64,000 nucleotides of DNA from the NCBI RefSeq assembly GCF_051466335.1, contig NZ_CP195793.1, positions 1,178,001 to 1,242,000 of the forward strand, given 5' to 3'. The DNA is from Planctomicrobium sp051466335. GTDB taxonomy: Bacteria > Planctomycetota > Planctomycetia > Planctomycetales > Planctomycetaceae. The number at the start of each line of letters is the position of its first letter. Position 1 is the first letter of the stretch. The position numbers and the translations under genes are program-made. The notes under the pieces are model-generated. The model was not told the DNA's origin, made no database searches, and was given only the letters and a program-made list of their open reading frames with translations. Below, in pieces: positions 43,379 to 54,100 of the stretch.

Positions 43379-44944
43379 ATGACGCTCTCTCAGACAATGC
43401 CCATCATTCGACCACTGGAGTTGCCTGGTTTAGCTCAGACAGGCAACACTTCCAGCGATGTGCCATTAGTGCTGGACAAGATGTCGAACGCGTGGTGGGA
43501 GCAGATGCGTGCCGCTTTAGAGCACGAAACCGGCATGGATCTGGGGGGGACGCGTGGGGGGCGATTTCGCGAAGCAGTGAAGTCTGCACTCGCAAAATTC
43601 AATGCCCCGACCGAGGCTCTCATTCATGAAGCATCCAATCTGGTTCGATTTATCGAAGTGGCTGCGGTTGAACTGACGATTGGCGAATCGTTCTTCCTGC
43701 GAAACGAAAATCATATGGGGGTGTTGAAGGATGTCGTGTTCCCGAATTTATTGAAGGAAAACGCATCTCGTCGCGAAATCCGCATCTGGAGTGCGGGATG
43801 TGCGGGAGGAGAAGAACCCTATTCACTCGCCATTCTTCTTGATTCCCTGATGGATAGAAATCCCGGCTGGCAGATTTCGGTACTGGGGACGGATTTGAAT
43901 CCCAGTTTTCTTGAACGTGGCCGGGCAGCGACCTATCGCAAGTGGTCGTTTCGTCAGACTTCCATACAGGAAGATGCTCGATACTTTCGGCAACAGGGGG
44001 ACACCTATGTTGTCTGCGATCGTATTCGCCAGCAAGTTCGCTTTCAGTATCTGAATCTTGTTAAAGATGCATACCCGAGTAGTTTGAATGGGACCGTTGG
44101 TCTCGATTTAATTCTCTTTCGAAATGTTGCGATTTACCTGAAGGCGGAAGTCACCGCTGCCATTCTGAACAAGTTGTTAAAGGCGTTACGCCCCGGCGGA
44201 TGGTTGCTACTCGGGGAAATCGAAGTCACCTTGGCTCCGACTTCCGGCTACGAAGTCCATCGTTTCCCGCACGCGACTTTCTACCGTCGTCCGTTAAATG
44301 AGACCGCAGGAGGATCTGTTCCGAGTTCCTTCGAGCATCATGTACCGCCGTCCCTCGCTGCTCCAGCACCGGTTTCGATTCCTGTTGTGCCACCGCTCCC
44401 CCAGTGGGCTCCACTCCCGACCGACCGGATTGAAAAATCTCTGGAGATTGCCTCGCCCCCGGTGAAACCTGTCCCGTTGGCGCCGCTCACTGTGGTTGAG
44501 CAATTGCAGCAAAACATTCGTCAAACTGTCGATGTCAGTTTGCGATCAACCTACCGACTGGCTTTGATCAGGAAATATCTGGAAGCGGCCCAGGTGAACG
44601 ACGCCCGAATCGAATTAGGGGTCTGTCTGAAAGAAAATCCACTCCTGGCAGAAGGCTATTTGCTGCAGGCAGGGATGGCTGAAGATGCCGGGGACCTGGC
44701 ACTCGCTGAACAGTCCTACCGGAAAGTACTCTATCTGGAACGTGGAAATGCTCTGGCACATCTGCATCTCGGATTGGTGCAGCAACAAAAAGGGGATCTG
44801 ACCGGTTGGCAACGCAGCATGAAGACGGCACGCGAACTGGCAGAGAAACGCGATCCTTTGGAACTGGTCGAGTACGGCGACGGCGTCTGTTATGGCCGTC
44901 TGCATGAGATGATCTTGTTGTTGGTGGGAGGCGTCTATGAGTGA
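43379..44944 (+). CDS. CheR methyltransferase with C-terminal TPR (WspC-like)
   Basis: 521 residues. An N-terminal helical domain (about 30-85) precedes the SAM-dependent methyltransferase domain, which contains LTIGESFFLRN, the SAM site IWSAGCAGGEEPYSLAI, VLGTDLNPSFLERGR, and DLILFRNVAIYL-KAEVT. A Pro-rich linker (about 315-370) joins it to tetratricopeptide-like helices (about 385-500; AEGYLLQAGMAEDAGDLALA, YLERGNALAHLHLGLVQQQK). It methylates glutamates of the receptor for adaptation. The CheR-TPR arrangement is diagnostic of WspC and a few other alternative-function systems rather than flagellar CheR. Its end overlaps the next cheW by 8 bp (ATGAGTGA), so translation is coupled. Confidence 0.94.
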   Translation: MTLSQTMPIIRPLELPGLAQTGNTSSDVPLVLDKMSNAWWEQMRAALEHETGMDLGGTRGGRFREAVKSALAKFNAPTEALIHEASNLVRFIEVAAVELTIGESFFLRNENHMGVLKDVVFPNLLKENASRREIRIWSAGCAGGEEPYSLAILLDSLMDRNPGWQISVLGTDLNPSFLERGRAATYRKWSFRQTSIQEDARYFRQQGDTYVVCDRIRQQVRFQYLNLVKDAYPSSLNGTVGLDLILFRNVAIYLKAEVTAAILNKLLKALRPGGWLLLGEIEVTLAPTSGYEVHRFPHATFYRRPLNETAGGSVPSSFEHHVPPSLAAPAPVSIPVVPPLPQWAPLPTDRIEKSLEIASPPVKPVPLAPLTVVEQLQQNIRQTVDVSLRSTYRLALIRKYLEAAQVNDARIELGVCLKENPLLAEGYLLQAGMAEDAGDLALAEQSYRKVLYLERGNALAHLHLGLVQQQKGDLTGWQRSMKTARELAEKRDPLELVEYGDGVCYGRLHEMILLLVGGVYE

Positions 44945-45548
44945 CGTAACTGGAGGATCGAACCCTCTCTGGGATCGAATTCGCTCGAGTCTGGAAGAGT
45001 TGCAGACTCGTAGCGAGTCCCGGCGAAACAACAGCGCACTTGTTGCAGAGAAACTGGCCCAGCGTGCCCTGGCGTTTCGGGAACGCGTGGCTGATTTACA
45101 GGGGTCGGGGCCTGTTGAGCGATTATTAACGCTTACAACGAATCGTGCTACATACGGAATTCCACTGGACTCTGTGGTGGAGATTCAGCCACTTGATTCC
45201 TTCAGCCCAGTCCCCGGAGCACCTCCATTTATTCGAGGAGTTGTTCATTTTCGCGGAACGATTCTCTCGCTCATCGATCTCGGGAGGTTGTTTGGCGCCC
45301 CTGATACTGGGATCGCCGATATTCATTTCTATGTCGTCGCTCAGGGGGCCGGGAAGAAGATTGCTTTGGCGGCAGATGAAGTCGACGACCTGCTCAGTAT
45401 GCCTGTCGATGCGATTAAGGCAGCCCCTGAATGGTCCGAGAAAACACCGGCAAGCTGGATACGCGGTATCTATCAGGAGTCCCAAATCATTCTCGATATG
45501 AACGCAATATTGCAGGATACAACGCTCGAAAACTGGAGGTCGAAGTGA
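44937..45548 (+). CDS. CheW-like coupling protein 2 (WspD-like)
   Basis: 203 residues. An N-terminal helical extension of about 55 residues, rich in Arg, Glu and Ala, precedes the CheW domain (about 58-195). The domain has LLTLTTNRATYGIPLDSVVE, FIRGVVHFRGTILSLIDLGR, and LAADEVDDLLSMP. A second, longer CheW after a CheR-TPR gene matches WspD. It is translationally coupled to cheR through the ATGAGTGA overlap. A 261-bp gap follows before the receptor gene, so the receptor may have its own promoter. Confidence 0.93.
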   Translation: MSDVTGGSNPLWDRIRSSLEELQTRSESRRNNSALVAEKLAQRALAFRERVADLQGSGPVERLLTLTTNRATYGIPLDSVVEIQPLDSFSPVPGAPPFIRGVVHFRGTILSLIDLGRLFGAPDTGIADIHFYVVAQGAGKKIALAADEVDDLLSMPVDAIKAAPEWSEKTPASWIRGIYQESQIILDMNAILQDTTLENWRSK

Positions 45549-45809
45549 CTCGCGAATTCGAGCGAAGAAATCATGATCACCAGCGTATGGAAGGTGTGCT
45601 GGTTAGCGGGCTATCGTTACTGTCGCGATAAACGTGAATTTGGGAGTTAGTGGTAGATGTGTTTGGATCCGCGGATTGGTTAGGGGTATTTAGGATTCCT
45701 TAAATTCATTTCCTAGGATTGAGTGAGTCTGAAACCGCAGGGTGTAGGTTTCTAACATAAAGATGCCTTCGGTTTTCTCTGAGAATGAACTAACAACGGT
45801 CGGGTTATT

Positions 45810-47459
45810 ATGCGAATGACCATCGGGCAAAAACTGAGTTTGGGATTCGGCAGCTTGATTCTGCTGATGATCGTGAGCTGCATCGTCGTGAGCCTTGCCT
45901 TGGTTCGGATCGGAAAGAGTTCTGCTTTTGTGACGGAAGATGCCATTCCTGCGCTGCGGGCCTGTGATGATCTTCTGGGGGCGATTACGCGGACAACGAC
46001 ATCGACTCGAGGTCTGTTGATTCTTGGTGATGATTCCAAGTACTCCTCAGCGATGAAAGAGGATCTGGACGCTTCGTTAATCGCCTTTGAATCTGCAGTG
46101 TCGAATTTGAAAGCGATCTTCGACGACGAAGACAATCTGGTTGGAATGACGGATTACGCGCCTGTTGAGGCGGTTGCCAATGAATTTTTGCAGGGGCAGA
46201 AGGATGTCAGGGCAGCGACGATCAGAGAAGGTGTTGCGAATATTAATGACAATTCTGCTGCGATCGAGATCATGGAATCTCGTGGGATTCCAGCAGGGAG
46301 AAAGTTACGCGGCGAAGTTGAACTGCTTAAGAAACAAGCCGTCGATCAAATCGAAAAAGCGAAAGCGGATTTGTTGGCTGATCAGTACTCGGCTCGGTTC
46401 GTGCTAATTTCTTCTTCTGTACTGGCGGTCATCATCGCGACGATTGTCGCATGGATCCTGACCTCCATGACAGTCTCTGCAATCCGTCGATTGCTGACGC
46501 AGGTTCAGTTTGTGGCAATGGGAGATCTTTCACAGCCTGCTCTCGCCATAAAAAATTCAGATGAACTCGGTGACCTGACCGCTGGATTCAACGAGATGGT
46601 GAACTCGCTGCGATCACTCTTGTCAGAAACGACTTCGGCCACGACGGAAGTAGCCGCCGCGACCGGAGAAATCGCTACGGGAGCACAGCAGCAACTTGCC
46701 AGTTTGAACCAAACCTCAACTTCGTTGAATGAAATTACAACAACAGCGGAGGAGTTCAAAGCAACGATGCAGGAGTTCGCTGATCGGGCGAAGGCTGTCC
46801 ACGAAGCAGCGGATGAAACATCCCGTCGAGCGACGGAAGGGTACTCGCTGAGTAAGGATTCAGCATCACGAATTGACAAGGTCCGCGAGAACTCGGTGTC
46901 GGCTGGTGAAAGCGTCCTGCATCTGGCGGATCAGATGCAACGTATCGGAGAAATCACTGCATCAGTGAACGAGATCGCCGAGCAAACAAAACTGCTGGCG
47001 TTGAATGCTTCGATCGAAGCTGCCCGTGCTGGAGAAGAGGGGCGTGGTTTTGCGGTTGTCGCGATGCAGGTTCGAGAACTCGCGAATCAATCGAAGGAGG
47101 CCGCTGGCCGGATCGAAGCGCTGATTACGCAGACCCAGCGATCGATGCAGAGCGTCGTCGGAAAGATCGAAGACGGTGGTCGGCTCTCAGAAGACTCGAC
47201 CAGTAAAGTTCGTAATGTCTCAGTTGCCTTCGATGAAATTACGAAAGCAATTGAACAAACGAGACAGGCGATGGCACAGATCAATACAGGTGCTCGCCAG
47301 CAGGAATTAAGCATCACCGAACTTGTCGCCAGTATCGTCGAGATCGACTCGGCCTCTAAAGAATCAGTGGCAGCGGCCGAACAGACCCAACGTTCGATCG
47401 TCTCTATTGATAGCCGGCTGAGATCTCTCAATACACTGATCAGAAAGTTCAAACTGTAG
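45810..47459 (+). CDS. Methyl-accepting chemoreceptor (WspA-like)
   Basis: 549 residues. A membrane helix at about 11-32 and a second at about 196-217 enclose a helical periplasmic region of about 160 residues (four-helix-bundle-like; TTTSTRGLLILGDDSKYSS). HAMP follows (about 218-272; SDELGDLTAGFNEMV). The long cytoplasmic coiled coil has its tip at EIAEQTKLLALNASIEAARAG … GRGFAVVAMQVRELANQS, the receptor/CheA/CheW contact site. There is no C-terminal pentapeptide for tethering CheR or CheB. It is the only receptor in the window and so presumably the dedicated input of this cluster, as WspA is in Wsp. Confidence 0.94.
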   Translation: MRMTIGQKLSLGFGSLILLMIVSCIVVSLALVRIGKSSAFVTEDAIPALRACDDLLGAITRTTTSTRGLLILGDDSKYSSAMKEDLDASLIAFESAVSNLKAIFDDEDNLVGMTDYAPVEAVANEFLQGQKDVRAATIREGVANINDNSAAIEIMESRGIPAGRKLRGEVELLKKQAVDQIEKAKADLLADQYSARFVLISSSVLAVIIATIVAWILTSMTVSAIRRLLTQVQFVAMGDLSQPALAIKNSDELGDLTAGFNEMVNSLRSLLSETTSATTEVAAATGEIATGAQQQLASLNQTSTSLNEITTTAEEFKATMQEFADRAKAVHEAADETSRRATEGYSLSKDSASRIDKVRENSVSAGESVLHLADQMQRIGEITASVNEIAEQTKLLALNASIEAARAGEEGRGFAVVAMQVRELANQSKEAAGRIEALITQTQRSMQSVVGKIEDGGRLSEDSTSKVRNVSVAFDEITKAIEQTRQAMAQINTGARQQELSITELVASIVEIDSASKESVAAAEQTQRSIVSIDSRLRSLNTLIRKFKL

Positions 47460-47613
47460 GCCGCGGAGGGTGCCGTCATCTATTGCGCCCGTTTGAGAGG
47501 CCTTCAGATTTCAAATTGGAGAGGCGTTTTACGAACGCGAAAAAGTGTTACAGCGATAATGTAGTGCGTCAGGTCACGATTCGTGTTGTTTAATTGAAGT
47601 TGCCAGTTTCCTC

Positions 47614-49797
47614 ATGTATGATCCCATCTTCGACATCTTCCGCGAAGAAGCCAGAGAGCACCTCAATGCACTTGAGCAGGGGTTTCTTGATCTGGAGACG
47701 ACGACCGACTTGACTGGTCGCACGCAGTTGATCGGAAAACTGTTTCGGCATGCTCATAACATTAAAGGCGATGCTCGTGCACTTGATATTTCAATGCTGC
47801 AGCAAGCCTCGGGAATCTTGGAAGAAACGCTTGAGACGTTCCGCGAAAGTCCCGCAGTTGTCGATCAGTCCCAGATCGAGCTTGGGTTGGCTCAGTTAGA
47901 TGTCCTGCGTCGGTCTCTCCACGAGTGGCAGGGGAATTTTCTGGAAGGAATCACATCCGATTCAACGACTTCAGAACCTGCTCGATTCGTCGATGAAAAC
48001 GAAGCGGAAGTAAATTCATCTTCAGACGATCAGTTCTTGGAGGACCCGCAATCAGAATCCGTCCATGCAACTGAGGTCGGTTCTGACTCTGGTGAAGTCC
48101 GGAAACAGCCATCAGCGCAGATGTCAGTTCCAAACATGATGGAGGACACGTCCTCGATTCGTGTTTCTGCGGACCGTTTAGATCGAATGTTGAATCTCGT
48201 CGGGGAAGTGAGGGTCATTCAACGGTCCGACTTTGAAATCCAGCGACAGTTGAAAGACCTTCGAGGGCGTCTGGAAGACCTTGCTGATCGATTACATGGG
48301 GAGTGGCGAACCGATCTTGAAGGGGCGTTTGATCACGTAAGGCGTATTGAATCGAGCCTACATCAGAAGCATTCCCGCGAGCAGGTGCTGATGCAGTCGC
48401 TCGAGGAAGATGTGAGTGAAGCCCGATTGCTTCCACTCAGCCTGCTGACAGATTCTCTGCGACGCTCCATTCGTGACTTGGCACACTCGCTGAACAAGGA
48501 AGTGAAGTATCTCCCGGATGTCGGCGATGTTTTGCTGGATAAGGTTGTGATCGAGGCGCTTCGGACTCCTCTCTTGCACCTGATTCGGAACGCTGTTGAT
48601 CACGGGATCGAGTATCCGGATGTTCGTAGAAGGCAGAATAAGCCTGCCTCGGGAACGATTCGCATTGAAGCGAAGCGACGAGGCGAGAAGGTTGAAATTC
48701 GAGTCAGCGACGACGGTGCCGGCGCGAATTTTGAGAAGATTCGAAGTCGCGTTCTCTCGATGGGGCAGCTTTCGCAGCATGAGGTTGATGAACTCACCGA
48801 AGATCAACTGATGGGCTATTTGTTTCAGCCAGGTTTTTCGACAGCAGCCATTGGTGAGATCTCGGGGCGAGGGGTCGGGTTGGATGTCGTCAGGGACGCG
48901 ATTCAACGGATTCAAGGACGAGTGGAAATTTCTGCGAAAGCTGGGAAGGGGACGACCTTTTCTCTCATGCTTCCGGTCACGATTTCTACCATTCGCGTTC
49001 TCACGGTCTGGTGCAGCGGTCAGAGTTTCGCACTCCCCAGTGAGAGTATTCTGAAGACCGGTCGCGCGAGCCTGGAGGAAATTCGGGAGATCAAAGGGAC
49101 GACCATCTTCACCTATGATGGTGCTCCGATTCGATGGGTTCAGCTCGCTGATTTACTCGGACTCGGTAAGGTGAGAATCGAGCAAGAGCATCCGACGTTC
49201 CCGTATGTGATCGTGAAACAGGAAGGACAGGCGGTTGCAGTACAGGTAGATGATGTGGACGAAGAACGGGAAGTTCTTCTGAAATCACTCGGGTTTCCAT
49301 TATCTGGGCTACCGGGAGTCTGGGGAGGGACGATCCGTCCCGATGGCTCCGTTGAATTGGTACTGGACCTGACCGGGAAACTGCTGTCAGGGACAGGGTC
49401 TGATTCAAGAATGAGAAGCGAATCTCAGCAATCCAGAAGTCCGAATATCCTCGTGGTTGATGATTCACCGACGACACGTGCATTGTTGCGGAATGTATTC
49501 ATCGCAGCAGGATATCAGGTGCAGACAGCGGTCGATGGGATTGATGCGATGGAGAAATTGCGGGTCCAGCGTCCTGATGCCGTGGTGAGCGATTTTGAAA
49601 TGCCTCGACTAAACGGTGTCGATTTGACCCGTCAAATCAAGTCGAAGTGGAATTTGCCAGTAATTTTAGTGACGGGGCGCGAGCAGGAGCAGCATCGACG
49701 AGAAGGTCTTGAAGCGGGAGCAGATGCTTATCTCGTCAAATCTGGCTTCCGGGGAGAAAGCCTTTTGGATGTCGTTAAGCAATTTATTGCTGACTAA
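47614..49797 (+). CDS. Hybrid CheA kinase with C-terminal receiver (WspE-like)
   Basis: 727 residues. An N-terminal Hpt domain has phospho-acceptor His48 (AHNIKGDARAL). An acidic linker (about 115-175) replaces the usual P2 domain. Dimerisation (about 180-290), the ATPase domain (LHLIRNAVDHGIEYP; RVSDDGAGANFEKI; GRGVGLDVV) and a CheW-like P5 domain follow. The end is a receiver (about 605-725) with the acidic pair in VVDDSP and phospho-acceptor Asp660 (SDFEMP). CheA with a fused receiver is typical of WspE and other non-flagellar systems; the receiver often acts as a phosphate sink or an intermediate. It sits between the receptor and cheB genes in the same orientation. Confidence 0.95.
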   Translation: MYDPIFDIFREEAREHLNALEQGFLDLETTTDLTGRTQLIGKLFRHAHNIKGDARALDISMLQQASGILEETLETFRESPAVVDQSQIELGLAQLDVLRRSLHEWQGNFLEGITSDSTTSEPARFVDENEAEVNSSSDDQFLEDPQSESVHATEVGSDSGEVRKQPSAQMSVPNMMEDTSSIRVSADRLDRMLNLVGEVRVIQRSDFEIQRQLKDLRGRLEDLADRLHGEWRTDLEGAFDHVRRIESSLHQKHSREQVLMQSLEEDVSEARLLPLSLLTDSLRRSIRDLAHSLNKEVKYLPDVGDVLLDKVVIEALRTPLLHLIRNAVDHGIEYPDVRRRQNKPASGTIRIEAKRRGEKVEIRVSDDGAGANFEKIRSRVLSMGQLSQHEVDELTEDQLMGYLFQPGFSTAAIGEISGRGVGLDVVRDAIQRIQGRVEISAKAGKGTTFSLMLPVTISTIRVLTVWCSGQSFALPSESILKTGRASLEEIREIKGTTIFTYDGAPIRWVQLADLLGLGKVRIEQEHPTFPYVIVKQEGQAVAVQVDDVDEEREVLLKSLGFPLSGLPGVWGGTIRPDGSVELVLDLTGKLLSGTGSDSRMRSESQQSRSPNILVVDDSPTTRALLRNVFIAAGYQVQTAVDGIDAMEKLRVQRPDAVVSDFEMPRLNGVDLTRQIKSKWNLPVILVTGREQEQHRREGLEAGADAYLVKSGFRGESLLDVVKQFIAD

Positions 49798-50023
49798 CTT
49801 GAAGGGGAGCGACCAGTCGTTGCGCGGATTCCGATTTGTTTTTGTGGATCTCCGGGAAATTGAATGGCGAAGTCCGAGTATCGCTAGCGACTTATGGTGA
49901 GGTCTTCAATTTTGACGATTGACTCACAAGTTTCTCTTGCCGAGTTTACAATCAGTTGTGAGGATAAGTTGGTATTGTCAACACGGTAATTTACCTTAAT
50001 TTGAGTCGGGAATAAGCAATAGC

Positions 50024-51070
50024 ATGATTCGCTTGCTGATCGTGGAAGACTCTATCACTCAGCGAGAAATCTTGCGTCAACTGATAGAAGCGAGTGGTCA
50101 GATTTCAGTGGTCGCTGAGGCCAGAAATGGCCGGGAGGCGGTTGCGGCGGTTCACAAGTTTCGTCCGGACGTCGTGTTGATGGACATCCATATGCCAGAT
50201 ATGGATGGCGTGGCAGCAACTCGGGAAATTATGCGGAACGTACCCGTTCCGATTGTCATCGCCAGTGCAGCGTTGAAGCGTCAGGAAGTGGATCTCGGTC
50301 TGGAAGCACTCAAGGCTGGAGCAGTGAGTGTCATCGAAAAGCCGCAAGGGGCTGTATTACTGCACCTCAACAAAATTGCTCCTCAATTGTGTCAGGAATT
50401 GATCGGAGCTTCCAAAGCCAAAGTGACAGGGAGAAAGCTGGCGGTCAGTCGCTCGCAGCGGCAAACAGGACTGCTTGCAGCGGGCAGAAAATTTGATTTG
50501 GTGGGGATTTGTGCTTCGACCGGCGGGCCGCCGGTTTTATTGCAGATCTTGTCGCAGCTTCCTAACCCGATCCCAGTTCCGGTGCTGATTGTGCAGCATA
50601 TTGCTGCGAGTTTTGTAGAAGGGTTTCGTCGCTGGTTGGAAGACTTATCCCATCAGCAGGTTCGCATCGCCACTCACGGGCAAGTGATAGAACCAGGATT
50701 CTGGATGTCTGGGGGCAACGGACATCTCTGTGTGAATGGCAGGGGGCGTTTTGATCTCAAAGCACCCGGTCCGAAGGAAATTCATTGTCCATCAGGCAAT
50801 GCTTTATTTGCTTCGCTTGCAGAACACTATCGAGAACGGGCAATCGGAGTTGTACTGACTGGGATGGGGGATGATGGGGCAGATGGGTTGAAATTGCTTC
50901 GTGATGCAGGGGGGCAGACAATTGCACAAAACGAAGAAACGAGCGTGATTTTCGGGATGCCAAAGGTTGCTCTGGATCGGGGAGCCGCCGAAGTCGATTT
51001 GGCGCCACACGCGATTGTTCAATTGATTGCGAATGCAGTTGGAAGGAAAGATTCGAACAGAACTTCTTGA
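50024..51070 (+). CDS. cheB: CheB protein-glutamate methylesterase (WspF-like)
   Basis: 348 residues. The N-terminal receiver (1-120) has VEDS, phospho-acceptor Asp54 (LMDIHMPDMDG), SAA and IEKP in order. The C-terminal methylesterase domain (about 155-340) shows the catalytic residues: Ser in GICASTGGPP, His in VLIVQHIAASF, and Asp in GVVLTGMGDDGADGL. It removes methyl groups from the receptor and is switched on by phosphorylation from CheA, opposing the CheR upstream. It is separated by 226 bp from cheA and 45 bp from the hybrid kinase. Confidence 0.95.
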   Translation: MIRLLIVEDSITQREILRQLIEASGQISVVAEARNGREAVAAVHKFRPDVVLMDIHMPDMDGVAATREIMRNVPVPIVIASAALKRQEVDLGLEALKAGAVSVIEKPQGAVLLHLNKIAPQLCQELIGASKAKVTGRKLAVSRSQRQTGLLAAGRKFDLVGICASTGGPPVLLQILSQLPNPIPVPVLIVQHIAASFVEGFRRWLEDLSHQQVRIATHGQVIEPGFWMSGGNGHLCVNGRGRFDLKAPGPKEIHCPSGNALFASLAEHYRERAIGVVLTGMGDDGADGLKLLRDAGGQTIAQNEETSVIFGMPKVALDRGAAEVDLAPHAIVQLIANAVGRKDSNRTS

Positions 51071-51115
51071 GAATGCCGAATGGATGTTCTGATTGGATCT
51101 TTATCTGGTTGAGAA

Positions 51116-54100
51116 ATGAGCGAAATTCTTCTAATTGAAGATAGCCCTATCCAGGCACTGGCGTATCGCCGGATGCTTGAGCGGGCAGGTCACGTTGTTC
51201 GGCATACCATGACTGCCGAAGGGGCGTATGAAGAATGTCGCAAATCGTATCCTGATCTGGTGATCCTCGATCAATATCTGGGAGACAAATCTGGTCTCGA
51301 CGTTTGCCGCCGACTGAAGAACGACCCGGCGTTGCAGGTCATTCCAATGCTGATTCTGACTGGCAGCCATCGTGAGCAAGATCACGTGCTTGCCCTCAAT
51401 GCCGGAGCAGACCGGTTTCTTTCAAAAGAACAGCCATCGGACGACCTTCTTGCAACCGTAGAGAGTCTTTTGAAATCGACGGTCTCTCTGGACCGCACAG
51501 ATCTGGATGAAGCAACCCGCGACGACTTGCTGCATGGTGCGCGTCTCTTAGTCATAGACGATAGCAGCACGTATCTCGCCCATCTTAAACGTTTGTTGAC
51601 TGATAACGGCTTTGAGATCATCACTGCGAGTACTGCGGCAGAAGGGCTGCGGTTGCTTCAGCAAGAGTCTTGTCAGGTCGTTCTGGTGGATGTGTTTCTG
51701 GCGGACACGAACGGCTTTCAGCTGTGTCGATCTGCGAGGCAGTGGGCGGACACGAATCAGAAGCTGCTGGGAATTCTTGCGCTCTCGGCACAGGAAAATC
51801 AGCTCCATTTGATTCGTGCGCTGGAATCTGGAGCTGATGATTTTGTCAGTAAGCTCCGTGAGCCTGAAGTGATTCTCGCACATGTCAAATCGATCGTGCG
51901 ACGAACACGAGTGATGCGACACGTTCAGGCGATGAATCAAAAATCGCTTCAGCAGGAAATTGCGCTTCGAGAGGCTGAATGGAAGCGGCAGCAGGCGGAG
52001 GAACGTGCCCGACATGCTGAGACGCGTGCCACGCTTTATGAAGAGATCAAGAAAGTCGCTGCTGAGCTCAATCAGTCCAAAAATGAATTGGAGATCGCAA
52101 AAGAAGCCGCGGAAGCAGCGAGCAACGCAAAAAGCGATTTTCTGGCCAACATGAGTCACGAGATTCGCACCCCGATGAATGGGATCATGGGCATGCTTGA
52201 AGTTCTAGATAAAACAGAACTGACTTCCGTGCAAAAGGAATACATTCAACTCGCCCAGCATTCTGCGGGATCGCTACTGAGATTGCTGGACGATATCCTC
52301 GATTTTTCGAAGATCGAAGCGGGGCAACTCGACGTTGAATCCGTTGAGTTTGATTTGCATGAGTGTGTTGGTCAGGCTCTGCGGTTGATGGCGATTCGGG
52401 CATTTGACAGAGGATTGAATCTGCAATGCCGGATTGCTCCGACAATTCCTCGCTACATGAGTGGTGACCCGGGGCGATTACGACAGGTCCTTGTTAATCT
52501 CATTAGCAATGCGATCAAGTTCACTGAGAAGGGGATGGTTTATCTCAATCTTGAGTTAGAGCGAGAAGATCTGCATACGCACGTACTTCATGCTGTCGTG
52601 GAGGATTCCGGAATCGGGATTGCAGAGGAAGACCAGAGTCGCGTTTTCGCAGCGTTTCATCAGGCAGATGCATCAACGACACGTCGCTTTGGCGGAACCG
52701 GCCTGGGATTAACGATTTCATCCAGACTTGTCGGCCTTATGAACGGCCGCATCTGGGTGGAAAGTGAAGTCAATGTCGGGACGAAGTTCCATTTCACAGT
52801 GCACACCGGCCGTGTTGATCAGCCACTCGACCCACTGAGAGAAACGCGGGACGCTTTACGAGATTTACGGGTTCTGCTCGTCTGTGATGACCAACTTCAG
52901 TCCGACATTTACCGGGACGTACTTCATCACTGGGAGGCCTCTGTAAGAATCGTACAGTCCATCGATGAGGCAGAGGCGGTGATGATGACCGCCTTTTCCG
53001 AGGGACAACCGTTTCAGTTCATGGTCTTCGACCTTGATGTTTCGGGGCCTGAGGCAGCTGCAGCTATGAACCGGATTTATCAGTCGGACTGTATGGAACG
53101 GGTTCCATCCATTGTGATGTTGAAACGCCAGTACGACCCCTTGTTGGATACACTGAACGCAGATTTTCCAATTCGCTTCCTCGCCAAGCCGATAGTTGGT
53201 TGCGATTTTGCGAACGCAATCATCGCTCAGATTCGTGGCGAAGTTGAGCCTAGACGCACGACGCAAAAACAGCCTCAGCCGGTTACCCAGAAACTTCAGA
53301 TTCTTCTTGCGGAAGATAGCCCGGTCAACCAAAGAGTGGCGCTCGAATTCCTGAAGAGGTTGGGGCATGAAGTCCAGGTTGTGAATAACGGATTGGACGC
53401 TGTCAACGAAGTGCAGGACAAGCACTACGACGTCGTGCTGATGGACCTGCAAATGCCGCTCATGGGGGGCATTGATGCGACATCGATGATCAGGCAGATG
53501 GCAGACCCGAATGTGAGAGAGATTCCCATAGTCGCAATGACCGCGGAAGCGATGAAAGGGGACCGCCAGCGATGTCTTGATGCGGGAATGACCGACTACA
53601 TCTCGAAGCCGGTGAATTTTGACGAACTTTCAGAAGTGATTCATCGAGTCACTCAACATTTGGAAACGCACTCCGTGTCTGAGATCAGATTACAATACCC
53701 CGGACCGACTTTAGGCTCTGAAGACGATCTGGATGACGACCAGTTGATTGACTGGAGTGTTGTCTACAGCTTATTGGGAGACGATCCAGAACTCGTTCAG
53801 GATCTTGTGAATATGCTGCGTGATCAGTGCCCGAATTATCTGGATGATATTCGAGTTGCAATTGCCGAGGGGAACGCGGATCAGCTTCACCACCGGGCGC
53901 ATTCGCTGAAAAGCTCAGTTGGTTATTTTGGCGTTCAGTCGATCGTCGAGCTTGCAAGGCAGTTGGAGATTCTAGGGTCGAAGAAAGACCTCACCGAAGC
54001 TCCGGAATACTTCCGTGAGCTGGATCTGCAGGTGAATCGAATGTTGTCGTCGCTGGATCGGCAGATTCCCAATCTGAGAGAAATCGTGATTTCTGAATCC